A DNA stretch of 64,000 nt from Dichomitus squalens LYAD-421 SS1 (Eukaryota; Basidiomycota; Agaricomycetes; Polyporales; Polyporaceae): assembly GCF_000275845.1 (NCBI RefSeq), contig NW_006766907.1, forward strand, positions 175,824 through 239,823, read 5' to 3'. The position numbers and the translations under genes are program-made. The notes below the pieces were generated by a model, which was not told where the DNA came from, searched no databases, and saw nothing but the letters and a program-made list of their open reading frames with translations. The stretch's first letter is position 1. Each line of letters opens with the position of its first letter. This document shows, one piece after another, positions 24,203-35,700 of the stretch.

Positions 24203-24554
24203 CTCTTCAGCTACAGGGGAATATCAGCATATCAATTCTGCTAGAGGGCCTCTTGCACATTCATTCGGACTACGCATGACTTGACAGACCGCCGCGCCCA
24301 GTCGCAAGACGGTGCATTCTCTCAAACAACGGAAAGGCTACGGAGAGAGAAGGCACTGGGAGTAGGATGCTCTGTCACATTTGATGCGAGGAAGAAGTCT
24401 AGCAGAGTGCGACTCACAACAGGAGCAGTAGGCATATGCTCAGGTTGGTGGCGAGGTGATGCTACAACTGCTTCGCGCCGTAGCCAAGGTCACGACGACG
24501 ACCTGTCCTCTACGACACGCCTGCACATCATGACAGCAGCACAGACATGTGATT

Positions 24555-24780
24555 ACGGGGCGATTCTGGGACGATTCTAGAGGCAGTTTTGTTCTCAGAA
24601 TCGCGCAGAATCGCAGTAGCTCCTCCGGAGGAGCTTCTGCCCTCCAGAATCGCGACCATGATCATTCCCAGAATCTTCCTTCGGTATGGGGTAGGCGGAG
24701 TAGGCCGCGATTTCGGCACGATTCAGATATTCAGAATCGGCGCAGAATCGCTTAGAGAATCGCTTGAAAATCGCGCACTC
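24555..24780. repeat. Clustered AGAATCGC/GCGATTCT motif repeat
   Basis: At least seven AGAATCGC-like octamers lie here (for example near 24598, 24607, 24651, 24741, 24755), plus copies in the opposite orientation near 24561, 24572, 24706 and 24717. An 18-bp perfect palindrome AGCTCCTCCGGAGGAGCT occupies 24618-24635. The mixed orientations suggest a foldback or MITE-like element, or a strong regulatory cluster, near the UNC80-like promoter. Confidence 0.55.
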
Positions 24781-25444
24781 TGACCACTCCTATTACGAGG
24801 TGTACTCGTGTAGGAGCGCCTGGGACTTGCGTGCTCTCTGACCACCCCTGATGTGTCCTTTCCGCTCCCGTTCGCTCCCGTTTTGCGCGCGCAACCCGAG
24901 AGAAAGAGGAATGACGATACTCACCTATACTTCGCGACAATATGTAAAATATCATGGACACTCACCGAGCCCTAAGTCCTTTGTGCGAGTTCGTCCAGAT
25001 CTTCCCTAGGTCGGTCACTGTACCTGGTCAGTCCAGTTCCAATGGTATTGCTCCGACGAGAAACCACTTAGTAGTCCAGAATAAAGCAGAGGGAACGCTA
25101 GGAGGGATGATATGAAGATGTTCGCTGCTAGATAGCCATCTGTATCCGAAGCCTGAGGGCAGGGAAGAGGACGGTGGTAGAGAACACCGTGCGCGTTGCC
25201 GCAGAGGCCGAAAGCATACAGCAGCCGCCCAACGTCCACTGCGTCTGCAGTGAATGCAATCCCCCCAGCGCGATGCGACGCAAGCCCATATTAGGTAGAA
25301 AAATCTTATGTAAGGCGCTTAGCTCAAGAACATCCAGCGCTGCGCGAAGAGGACCCGCCATTCGTGCTCCCTCCCCTCCCTCGCTGCGCTCGGGGGGTCC
25401 CCCGAGCCGGGAGCACTCAGGCGGGAACACTAAAGCCTCGCTCG

Positions 25445-25625
25445 CGCGAAAAAAAATAGACCGGCGACCCCTTGTGGGGGTCAGAAGAAAGACAAGTGGC
25501 CAACCCTAACCGCTAACCCAAACCCAAACCCTAACTCCCAGCCCGAACCCCAACGAGCCTGCTCGGGATTCGAGCTCTCGCACGGAAAAAGAAGAACAAC
25601 CATCGTTACCACTGCACCAGAAACT
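25445..25625 (-). mobile_element. tRNA-derived SINE-like element
   Basis: Read on the minus strand, an A-box-like TGGTGCAGTGGTAACG (25619-25604) is followed by a B-box/T-arm-like GAGCTCGAATCCCGAGC (25577-25561). This is the internal Pol III promoter layout of a tRNA, but the region between does not fold as a tRNA. Downstream comes a GC-rich body with telomere-like repeats, ending in a run of eight T. This is the layout of a tRNA-derived SINE, inserted in the promoter side of the membrane-protein gene. Confidence 0.5.
25502..25535. repeat. Telomere-like CCCTAA/CCCAAA short array
   Basis: About five degenerate units (AACCCTAACCGCTAACCCAA then ACCCAAACCCTAAC) resemble the fungal telomere repeat CCCTAA. 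The array is too short and imperfect to be a real telomere and lies inside the SINE-like element. Confidence 0.6.
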
Positions 25626-26970
25626 TCTGCAATTTTGTCCTAGGTGCGGCAATATCACACCGTCTTGGACACACTTACCATACAAGGCAGGTCAGATCAA
25701 GCGCCAGCGTCGACTGTCGCATCGCGCTGGGCGGATTGCATTTACTTGCGTCTGCGACCATCAACACTTCCGAACCACTAGCTCTCCATATTCTTGTGCT
25801 ATAGTGCCCGTTCTTATACTCGGCTTGCATCAATTCGTGTACTTTGCATGCCGCTGCACAATGGTCTTATCGAGGGAGTACCTATGTGGAAGATGTTCAA
25901 AGTGAGGCATACGGAGGTGTGTGTCTTGTGTACTGTTCCCAGCTGATGGCTCTCCTGACGATTCATAGTTATTGGAAGCGACATGACCCGACATGAAATA
26001 TCACACCATGGTTGTGTCTATATACGAGCATCCCGGTCGGGCATGTGTGGCCTCTCCATCGATCCGCGTGCTGAATTACACAGGTCCGTGCTCATCCTCA
26101 CTTGTTCTAGACTCCACCAGATGGGTGCGCCATGCATCAAGTAAAGATCTTGGATCCGTATGAGCGCGTGGTAGGGTTGAGATATGGGGATAGTCGAAAC
26201 ACTATCTTACCAGCTGCATACGGATCGTCCTGGTGCAATGTATGACGTGAGTAGATCTCAAAATGCATGATTATCATTGATGACGAGCTTGGTGTGTGTA
26301 CAGTGTCCGTATGCCTCAATGGCGATAAAAACCGTGCTTCGATAACCGTGCGACTACCGCCGCACGTCCGGTGTAGGCAATGATCAGCTGTGCGGCCGGC
26401 CTGTCCCTGGGCTTATAGGCACTCGACCATCAAGGTCGCTACAGAAGTATCACCGCCGGCGTGGCCATCGCGCCGTGTCGATGCAGACAGTTCCTTTACG
26501 TCGAACTGACCTAAAAAAAAAGCGTGTCGTACTTCTCATCGATCGTAGTGTGTTGCACTGTGGGTGCGATATCGCACGGCGGGCTTCCCTGTTCTACATC
26601 GGTCAGCCGCAAGTAGTGCTCAATGCAAGCTCTGCTCTAAGTAGGCGAGGTCAGTATCCATGTCCTTGTTTTGATCTCTTCCAGGCAAGCTCGCCGACGA
26701 CGCAGCGTCGCCGGACACGCAATGAGCCGGATATGTGCGCATGCATGCTGGGCGGTTCAACCAACCTGTAGGCTTCTGTGGGTGCTTCGCCAAGGCTATC
26801 GCTTGTTAAGGCTGGACCCTGTTGTGGCAGACTGTCCTCCCAGGTGATGATGATCTCTCGTGGGTGGACGGATGCTGCCTAAGCGAACGCCGATGATTCT
26901 TCGGCGCGCTGCTCACACATTGTGGGAGCATGTCTCCCGTGAACGGACATATCGTAGCCTGGTGTCCAAG

Positions 26971-28608
26971 ATGGAAATTTACCAGTCCCCTTGTCAACGT
27001 CCACGGCCTTCCCCTCTCCTCGGGGTGTTATTAGCCAGCATGCACATCCTCCTGCTCATTGCCCTCGGAGGCCTGCTCTGCTACGTCCTTTGTGCTCGAG
27101 CGCAAATATTCTATTCTTCCTCCACGATGACCTGCCTGGGTGTTTACGGTTGGGTATGTTGCATTGCTGGAATCAATGGCGCATGAACTCTCACGAAAGG
27201 TCAGATGAACAACAGCAATTCACAAGACCCGTGTTACATCACTGCCTGGCTGTTTGGCTCATACCACGATAGCGAGTGCGAGTTTCTTTCACCAAGGGAT
27301 CTATTGCTGATTGATGTGATAACAGACTATACTTTGGGACCGCTGAACCCAGGATACGAGTACATTTCCCCAGGGCCAGAGGGGCACGTTTCGTGTACTA
27401 CTGTCACTTACTCGACGATGTCGGCTTGTGCGGTCTGTCAGGGCCGGACTGTTCTTGATATACAACCGTAAGCTAGCTTGAATTACGGCTCGGATGTGTA
27501 CTGTACTGACAATGCCAAACTTCCTAGATGGTCTCAATTCTCAGCGGGTTGTGACCAGATCTTCAATAGGAGGTGAGTGAGTCTTGCCACTTGACCATCT
27601 GGAGAAGCGAGCGAGCTTTATCCTAGCTATCCCCGAGTGCTTCCTCGAGGCATCGCCGTGCAAGCATGGGCATATCTACCTCTCACGATGAGTCTGGCAT
27701 GGCTTTTGACTACTAACATATCTGATGTCCTTCAGCCTTACAACAGATTTGACCTGGTTACAGCGCAAATTCTTGCTGAACAGAGTAAGTGACCTTCCGT
27801 TTATTGTACCACCGTTGATGACAACCCTCTAACGCCTACAGACCCTGTGGAAAGCCATGGCCCACCCGTCATCAGCTTCGATCCTACGGATACAGAGCTT
27901 CCCTCAACTTCTCAGCAGGTCTCTGTATCTACTGTGTACGTTCAAGAAACTCCCACGACTCCTCCGACCGCTGCTGGGGCTTCTTCGTCAATGTCTCCTG
28001 CTAGTGGACCTGAGACCAGCAATACATCTCCCGCCTCTCCTTCTACAAACCATATCGACATCGTGGGGGTCGTTGCAGGAAGCGTTGTAGGTGGGGCAGT
28101 ATCCTGCCTCGCAGCGGCGGCCCTAGTTTTCTGGATGATCAGACGGAGGCATCGGGCCATGTATGCCCAAAGTCAGCGCTAACCCACCATATGACGGTCA
28201 TGATCGGCTGATTTCGACTCTGTCTTAGAGCTGCAGCGGAGGCACGACATCGTGCTTTCCTCATCCTCTCCCCCATCACCTCCCAACACCATGGATGAGC
28301 TGTCCCCCACCTTCGTTTCCGGCAGCCCTCATCCTCTACTCGGATTGGAAGGATCCACTGCCGTCGTATCAGAACTCATCAGGGCGCCGTCCCTCATTTC
28401 TGAGACAATGAGACTGTCTTCTTCAACCCTGACACCGCGAGCGTCCGGGACACCCGAGCTGAGAATATTCGATCTGAAGAGGGAGACCCACATGCACTCG
28501 GCTCAGTATGACGGAAGCTCCGACATTGCTGTGCAGCAGGAACGCGACGCCGGTCGGAAGATTGAAGGTGAGGAGGCCGTCACGGTGCCACCTTACACTC
28601 AAGAATGA
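26971..28608 (+). CDS. Receptor-like single-pass membrane protein
   Basis: Six exons: 26971-27153, 27205-27467, 27528-27572, 27627-27784, 27842-28171, 28229-28608, giving 452 aa. A signal/anchor segment (MHILLLIALGGLL...; this Met at 27043 is an alternative start) leads to a Cys-rich extracellular part (CTTVTYSTMSACAVCQG, WSQFSAGC, YPRVLPRGIAVQAWAYLPL). A Ser/Thr/Pro-rich stalk, one membrane helix (VAGSVVGGAVSCLAAAALVF) with RRRHR stop-transfer, and a cytoplasmic tail ending VPPYTQE follow. The family is widespread and uncharacterised in agaricomycetes. A paralogue lies at 61435-62905. Two stretches (27688-27735 and about 27274-27318) correspond to introns of the paralogue but are read through here in frame. 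Confidence 0.72.
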
Positions 28609-29759
28609 CGTCGCTTGTAGCATGTCTGGTGAGTGCGTCAATGTTGTCTCGACTCTTCGGGCAGTCTCATCTGAGTGCGAAGCCATCCGGGATTGCCCAT
28701 CAGTGGCTCCACCTACTGCCTACCTGTCGAGTCAGGACTCTATGTTTGGTGGGATACGCTATGGGAATAGAATTCGTCACGGTTTCGCACGAGATGTTCT
28801 TCCATCCACATAGCTACCAAGCGTTACGCGTAGCTTTAGCTGTCCTCAGCTTCAGCTCTAGGGCTGGTCATGGATGGCCGGCGTCCCATAGCAAGAGGGG
28901 CACATTAACCTGCCCATTCAGTAATCACAGCTTTTGATGTTAAACATCATCAAAGAAACCAGATGCGAGGCGCGCCCTCCTCGGCCCGGGATGTAGCGGA
29001 GAACGTAGCTGTCGTGTCAACGCTGTTCACTGCATGCGCAGTGCGACAACATTTGACTCTTTCTGTGAGGACCACCTCGTGCTCTTCGCCAGCTCACCTC
29101 ATCCACAACTGCGGCCCAGAGTTTGGCCGTTCATCTGAAGGGAGCCTTGTTCTACGTCATCTTACTGCTAGAGCTATACAGAACAATCCGTCCGTATTTC
29201 TGCTGAGTACTACATTAATAGCCGGGATAGCCACATCCCGCTTGCCAAACAGAGCCCTAGGCGTAGGCTTTAGTAAGTGCTCTGAGGCTGTCACGGAATC
29301 TGAGTGTTGGCACACTTCAGAAGCGTTTTTCGTAACATTGTATACGCACACAATCCGTGCTTTGCACAACTCCGTGTCCGCAAACGCGCCTGAGAGCGTC
29401 GTTCTCTGGAAACTCTCTCTCAGAGCACCAGCTGAACCTCCTGAGCTGCGGTAGTTCACGCCGTGCGCCCTGAGCCCTCCGAGGGTTGTAACCCTCGTTG
29501 TAGTCTGTACTCCCTCATAACGAGTATACTTCACAAATGCAGTGAGTGGTGCCTGATGCATACCGCTTCTTCGCTTCTGATGAACTTAGATCTTTATCAG
29601 GTGCTCCGCAAATGTGCAAACGCCCTAGCTGCTCGTGATCCTAGGGTTCCGCATACAGCTCACCGATTCCATTACAGGTTCCAGTGGGACATGCTTTGAC
29701 ATGAATGGAGCGCTTGACAGTCTCTTGCCCGAGTCCACACCCCTGCCCAGGCCGCGACG
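28609..29759. other. Intergenic, no gene recognised
   Basis: The 1.15 kb between the membrane-protein gene and the Hsp70-like gene presumably hold the latter's promoter. An open frame at 28963-29454 has no recognisable domain. The matching part of the right arm (60165-61434) does not look similar by eye. Confidence 0.5.
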
Positions 29760-31755
29760 ATGCCAACAGCAATCGGTATAGATCTGGGGACCACCCGCTG
29801 GTGAGCTCGTCTATACGCCCGCATCCCTCGTTCTGCTCCACGTTCATGCACGCGATCCGGGCAGCTGCGTTGGGATCTGGCGCAATGACCGCGTGGAGAT
29901 CATCCCTAACGAGGAGGGCAATCCCTTCACGCCCTCGTATGTTTCATTCACCGAGACAGAGTGGCTCATCGGGGATGCCGCGATGAGGAAAGCGGCGAGG
30001 GATCCAAGCAACACCGTCTTCAACGTCAAGCGGCTCCTTGGCCGCGCCTTCTCCGATCCGGGGATCCAGGCCGACATTGCTCACGTCCCTTACGAGGTCT
30101 TCGAAAAGGACATGAAGCCGCATATTCGGGTGCGATATCGGGGGAACACGAAAGAGTTCGTGAGTGGCAAAGTTCCAGGAGCTTTGTGTGCAAAGCGACT
30201 GACTGCTCGGACGGGCTGTTAGTCTCCGGAAGAGGTCTTCTCTCTGATCCTGACAAAGATGAAGGAGATCGCGCAGTCCTACCTCGGCTCCATAGTCACC
30301 TCCGCGGTGATCACCGTCCCCGCGCACTTCAACCTCTCCCAGCGGCAGACGACCAAAGATGCAGGAACTATGGCGGGGCTGAAGGTGCTCCGTGTCCTGA
30401 GCGAGACAAGTGCGTGCGCCGCCACCTACAGAGTCGACAGGTGGAACGCCAGGGACCACAACGTCCTTATCTTCGATCTCGGCGGGGGGTCGTTGAGCGT
30501 GTCCCTCGTGACCGCACACGAGTCTGGCGTCTTGGACGTCCAAGCGAACGCGGGCGATGCGCACTTGGGCGGAGAGGACTTCGACGACCGTCTCGTCCAG
30601 CACTTCTCCGCCGAGTTCAAGCGCAACCACAGGGTGGATCTGTCTGGCAACCACCGCGCCCTCCGTCGTCTCCGCATCGCCTGCGAGCGCGCCAAGCGAA
30701 CGCTCTCCTCCGCCATGAAGACCACGGTCATGGTCGACGGCCTCTATGAGGGAATCGACTTCGAGACTTCCCTCACCCGCGGGAGCTTCGAGGATCTCTG
30801 TGACGACCTCTTCCGTCGTACCCTCGATCCTATCGACAGCGTGCTCCGCGATGCAAAGATACATAAATCGCAGGTAGATGAAGTCATCCTGGTCGGAGGT
30901 TCGACCCGCATCCCACGTATCGGCAGGCTCGTCTCGGAGTTCTTTGACGGCAAGGAGCTGAACAGGTCTATGAACACCGACGAGGCGGTGACATGTGGGG
31001 CTGCTATCCAGGCGGCCATCCTCGCCGGGGCCACCTCAGAGAAGACGCAGGGCGTGCTGCTCCTCGACGTCGCCCCCGTATCGCTGGGGATCGAGACCAC
31101 GGGGGGCGCTATGACGCCAATCATCAAACGCCACTCCACCGTCCCGACAAAGAAGTCGCAGATGTTCACCACGACATCCAACAACCAGCCTGGAGTCTTC
31201 GTACAGGTCTACGAAGGCGTCCATGCGAAGGCGAAAGACAATAACCTGGTGGGGAGGTTCGTGATCTCAGGCCTTTCACAAGCGCCTCGTGGAGTACCTC
31301 GGATCGAAGTGACCTTTGACATGGACGCGAACGATCGCCTGGTCGTCTCGGCCACCGATAAGGGCTCAGGAAAGTCGCAAAATATCTCCATCTCGAGCGA
31401 CGTGCGGGGACTTTCAAGGAAGGAGATGGAGGCCATGAGCGCTGAGGCCGAGGGGTACTACAGAGAAGCGGCGGAGCGTAAAGCAGCGAAGAAGAGGCTT
31501 GAGGCGTATGCGTCCAGCCTAGAGACCGCAATAGTGGAGCTCCAGAACGCACTCGGCCGAGCGACCTTGTTGATGAATGCTGGGAAGGACATCTCTGCCG
31601 AGGTCTATAGACATCGCCAACAGGCGATGGAAGAGGCGGCAGAGACGGCTATGCGAAAGCTCTCTGGTTCTGCTACCAGTCAGCAGGGAGAGCAATCAGG
31701 ACGGCGCGTGAGCGACGAGAAGTACATACGTAGCTGGCAGCTGTCGCCGGTTTGA
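29760..31755 (+). CDS. Divergent Hsp70-like protein
   Basis: Three exons: 29760-29800, 29865-30159 and 30223-31755, giving 622 aa. The N-terminus has the ATP phosphate-1 motif GIDLGTTR, then [11 protein letters not shown] and [11 protein letters not shown] with the conserved Lys. Phosphate-2 reads [11 protein letters not shown] where cytosolic Hsp70s have DLGGGTFDVSL, so the catalytic-site Asp is replaced by Ser. [25 protein letters not shown] and the linker [14 protein letters not shown] are intact. The substrate-binding domain (QVYEG...) and a shortened lid follow; there is no terminal EEVD. Canonical Hsp70s fold proteins by ATP cycling. This member is divergent and may have altered ATPase. 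A decayed copy lies at 58274-60164. Confidence 0.9.
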
Positions 31756-31802
31756 AAGCTTGAAAGTAGATGTGTTGGTGTAGTAGCACTGCCAGTGGTA
31801 CC

Positions 31803-32158
31803 GCATCAGTAAACCGTGCATTAGCTTAATGGCTTAGCGCCTTAAGCCACTTAGCTCTCCCACGCATATCTTCGAGCTGCTCACCCTCAACTCCGTACAG
31901 CGTGCCAGATAATGGAGTATAGCAGAGAGAGAGACCAAGAGAGGTCAATTGGAGCCTGTACAGACATTATGACAGAGGCCGGCGTGCGCGATGACGATGC
32001 AGAACGTTTTTGCACTCGCCCATCTTAATCGTCTTAATCCGTCTTAATCGAGCATCTTAACTCTTACGACTTACTAACGCTTAATGCCGTCTTAGGCGTC
32101 TTAATGCCCTTAAACACGTGTTTAAGACACATTAAGTGATTCCCATGTTTACTGATGC
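31803..32158. mobile_element. 356-bp MITE with 12-bp terminal inverted repeats
   Basis: GCATCAGTAAAC at 31803-31814 is the exact reverse complement of GTTTACTGATGC at 32147-32158. The interior is AT-rich with repeated CTTAA/TTAAG units. The right duplication arm lacks the element at the matching place (near 58200-58170), where the flanks ...GCCAGTGGTACC and ...GGTCTCTATT come within about 40 bp of each other. It is therefore an insertion after the duplication. Target-site duplication is not obvious. Confidence 0.75.
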
Positions 32159-32721
32159 CTGTTGAGAACTACCGGTCTCTATTGTCAGTATATACAGAGT
32201 TCTTGCAACCGCAAAGCACTGTAAAACAGGTGCAATTGGTAGCAGAAGAGGATGTCAATGATAGCTTGAGCTTCACGTGTGTCCAATTCATGGCCGGCTA
32301 TTCATGTTTTCTGCCAGTGTGAGCTCTTACAGGCTACGCGGCGGTCAGTGCATATGTGGAGCCTGAGCCCTTGGAGTTCGTGTAGATTCGCCAGGAGTGT
32401 CGGGAGATTGAGACATGGGACATGGGTCGCGTGCCATAAGACGAACCTTGTGTTGGCGTACATTGTACACAAGCAAAGCGATCATGGTGACTCGGAAAGC
32501 CCGCAGCGAATGTGACGCTTTGTTTGGGCATGGTGTGACGCGTCGCGACGCGTTTGTTTGGCTTCCTTGATTGGGCAAGCGGGGGCGCGCCTGGGGTCGA
32601 TGACGCCCGCCGCGACAGACGAGCCACCGCGTCTGGCGCCGCCTCCGTGTCTGCTCTCCACGTCCTCCGCTCCTTTTTGCGTATGTCTGGATGCCCTGCT
32701 TATATCTAGACACGCGACGCT

Positions 32722-35700
32722 ATGGGAATATCTGGGCTTTTGCCTCTCCTCAAGGACATCCACAACACCAAGCATCTCTCCGAATTTCGTGGCCAGACAC
32801 TCGCCGTCGACGCATATGTCTGGCTCCATAGAGGCACATACGGATGTGCGGCGGAGATCGCCACGGGGAAGAAGACGTCAAAGTGAGGTTTACGCGTCGT
32901 GTTTTTGCTCCCTCTTCCTCCTTCCCTTCTGGGTTTGCTTAACATCGCCGTCCTGCCTCGTCTCACTCGCGTGTCAAAATACTACCCCTTGGAGACGAGC
33001 TTCACGCAGAGCTTGCCCCGGATTGACTTCATGGTACGCTCGTGATTGAGGCGTTGGTTCTGTCGATGTCTGTGCCGCGAGGATCTCCAGAATATCCTCG
33101 GTCACGAACATCCTGGAGGTCCCGTGCGTCTCCTTCACGTCTGCTAACCACAAGGGTCTGTCCTGCAGGCAGCCTTCAGACTGCTGTACAACGCAGCTGT
33201 TTGGCTACGGAGAAGTCCTCGCCCTTTTTACACAGCGATAGGACTGCATGACTTCGCTCAAGTCAGCTGTGCGAGCGCACCTTTGCCAAGACACGTAATG
33301 TTTCTGCCACAGCCTGGACGAACGTGTAGACCCTCTTCCGTCACCGGCGATCGCGACGGCGATCCGCTTCTACTCGCATCCTGGATTGATGTCTATGTTT
33401 CACTTCATATGGCTCGGACCATGTCGCGTCGCGTCGCGCTGTGGGTCGAAACGTGATTGTTTGACTGCTCATGTCGCGACTCGATCTTCTACGAGCAAGC
33501 CTACCTATACTTCGGGCCCTTTGGTTCATTGACGTCGCACGCCCCGGTGCGACCCGCTCGTGGTCTCCGTGCAGATCTGTTACGTTTAACTTTGCAACCA
33601 TGATTGAATACGGACTCCCATTAGGGGCAAGCTGGCTTCGATGGGGTGGTCATTCCGTTCGGGGTCCGAAGCTTGAAAGAGCCGTGCATTCGTAACGTTG
33701 AGTCATCATGGCACAACTTCTGTATTTCCTATCCTCCTAGTGAACGTCATCTAAGAGGCTTCCGTGAAGCCACGATGATGTTCAAACCAGGCGCGCTCTG
33801 GCGGAAAATTCGAGGGTTTCATTTCATGCCTTCTCGTCTTATGTTACGAGCCAGAAGTGCTCGCTCCTTCCTACACCTGCATTGTTCGGCGAGCGTCGAT
33901 ATACCTGTGTGGGACCGGGCCGGACTCCCTCTGTGGTGCCTGCGGCCCCGACCCTCCGTAGGCATGACTATAGGATTCAGATTTGCGAAATTATACGAGC
34001 TCGGCCCGGTCGCCCACAGGTGCAGCAGGCTACTGTGCATGCACTTCGAGAAAATTTTGTTTCGGTTCGTTCGTTACAAGTCTATACGATGTCTCTCTGC
34101 GCTCTCGAGCCGTCTAGGCCGCGTGGAGCCCAGGACTTCTGCCAATTTACTTCTCTGCGATTGTAGCAGCGACTCGCGGGGATTTTCTAGACAGTCTGAG
34201 GCCCGCCTGCTGTTCCCATGGAGCATATAGCGTGGCTAACCAAACATTGCATGGTGGCCGGGGCTTTATTCAGCTACGGCATGCCTTCTATTCCCTGCGT
34301 CAAGGGGGCAACGTAAAGCGAGGCGAGGCACCCTCGGCAGCTGTACCTGGTTGACTTTTGCGGCAGCCGCGGTCTGGTGGCCCACAGGCGTAGAATCGTA
34401 TCTTGTGGTGTGTGCACATACGCTCTCAGCCTGAGGTGGTGTGTCATACTCTCCTCATTTACACGTAAAGACGCTCCCCCCCTTTCTGTCTTCTCCCGCA
34501 CTTCACACACACAGGCACGTGTGCGCGAGCGCGAGAGCAGATCTTCTTTTTGCGAGCTCCAAGCCTGCGGCTTCGTCCGCGCGAACGTTCCGACGCAACG
34601 TCTATTGTTTATTTCCAGCCGCCCTAAGCCGCACTCAACCGTCCAGTCCACATTGTTCGGGCGAATCGCGGAGAAACACACACCTGTCTCCCTACCTGCC
34701 ACTCGGACTCTCCCCTTTCCTTTTCCTTTTCATTTTCTTGTTTGCGACCGTTTGTGTCTGGAGAAGCGCACCCTTCGCTGACCCATCCTCCCCCGCGCAC
34801 GCTTCTAGATACGTCGAGTACGCGATGCATCGCGTGCGGCTGTTGCGCCACCACGGCATCGCGCCGTTCCTCGTCTTCGACGGGGGGCCACTGCCCGCGA
34901 AGAAGGGCACGGAGGCGGAGCGCCGCGCGCGCCGCGCGGAGGCCCTCGCGCGTGCGAACGCGCTTGCGGCGCAGGGCGAGCACGCACGCGCCAGGGAGTG
35001 TTATGTCAAGTGCGTGGACGTGACGCCGCAGATGGCGTATCAGCTCATCAAGGTGAGAATCTCGTCTGGCTGGCTATCAGCTGGAATATGGAGTAGCCTG
35101 TTTGGTGCGAGCGACTGACGACTTGCTTTTCTTGGGCTACCTACCGTATTGCGTTTCACCTCGGTGGATGAATGAACGAATGCGCAATGCGAATGCGACT
35201 GCGGACGACAGGCTCTGCGCGTGGAGGGCGTGCCCTACGTCGTGGCGCCGTACGAAGCCGACGCGCAGCTGGCGTACCTCGAGCGGATCGGCCTCGTGGA
35301 CGGGATCATGACAGAGGACTCGGACCTGCTCGTCTTTGGCTGCAAGAACGTGCTCTTCAAGCTCGACCCCGCCGCGGCGACCGTGACGCACATTTCGCGC
35401 GCTGACTTTGCCGCCGTCGCGTCCGCGGACGGGGGCGGGAGCGGGCTGTCGCTTCTCGGGTGGTCCGACGCGCAATTTCGCACGATGGCGATCCTAAGCG
35501 GGTGCGACTACCTCCCGAGCATCCCGGGGATCGGGCTGAAGACGGCGTGGGCGCTCCTGCGGAAACACAGGACGGTGGAGAACATGGTGGATGCGCTGCG
35601 CCTCGAGGGCAAGAAGAAGGTGCCCAAAGGCTACTTGGACGCGTTTCGCCGCGCGGAGAGGGTGTTCATGCACCAGCGCGTGTACGACCCTGCGCAGGAG

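Larger units (their letters stand above)
24203..26970. promoter_or_regulatory. Divergent intergenic region with repeats
   Basis: This 2.77-kb region separates the minus-strand UNC80-like start (24202) from the plus-strand membrane-protein start (26971), so both promoters should lie here. It carries an AGAATCGC-rich repeat (24555-24780) and a SINE-like element (about 25445-25625). No intact gene was recognised at 25.65-26.97 kb. Confidence 0.5.
26971..34870 (+). repeat. Left arm of a large inverted duplication
   Basis: This block carries, in order on the plus strand, a receptor-like membrane protein, an Hsp70-like protein, EXO1 exon 1, EXO1 long intron 1 and the first part of EXO1 exon 2. The same series occurs in reverse at 62,905-55,765. 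Base-level similarity is clear from the Hsp70 start (29760) to about 34870, apart from a 356-bp MITE. The membrane-protein genes are more diverged and related at protein level. The inner end falls inside EXO1 exon 2. Confidence 0.85.

Noticed and set aside
25502..25535. True telomere or chromosome end
   Set aside because: Only about five imperfect units, flanked on both sides by ordinary sequence and a SINE-like element.
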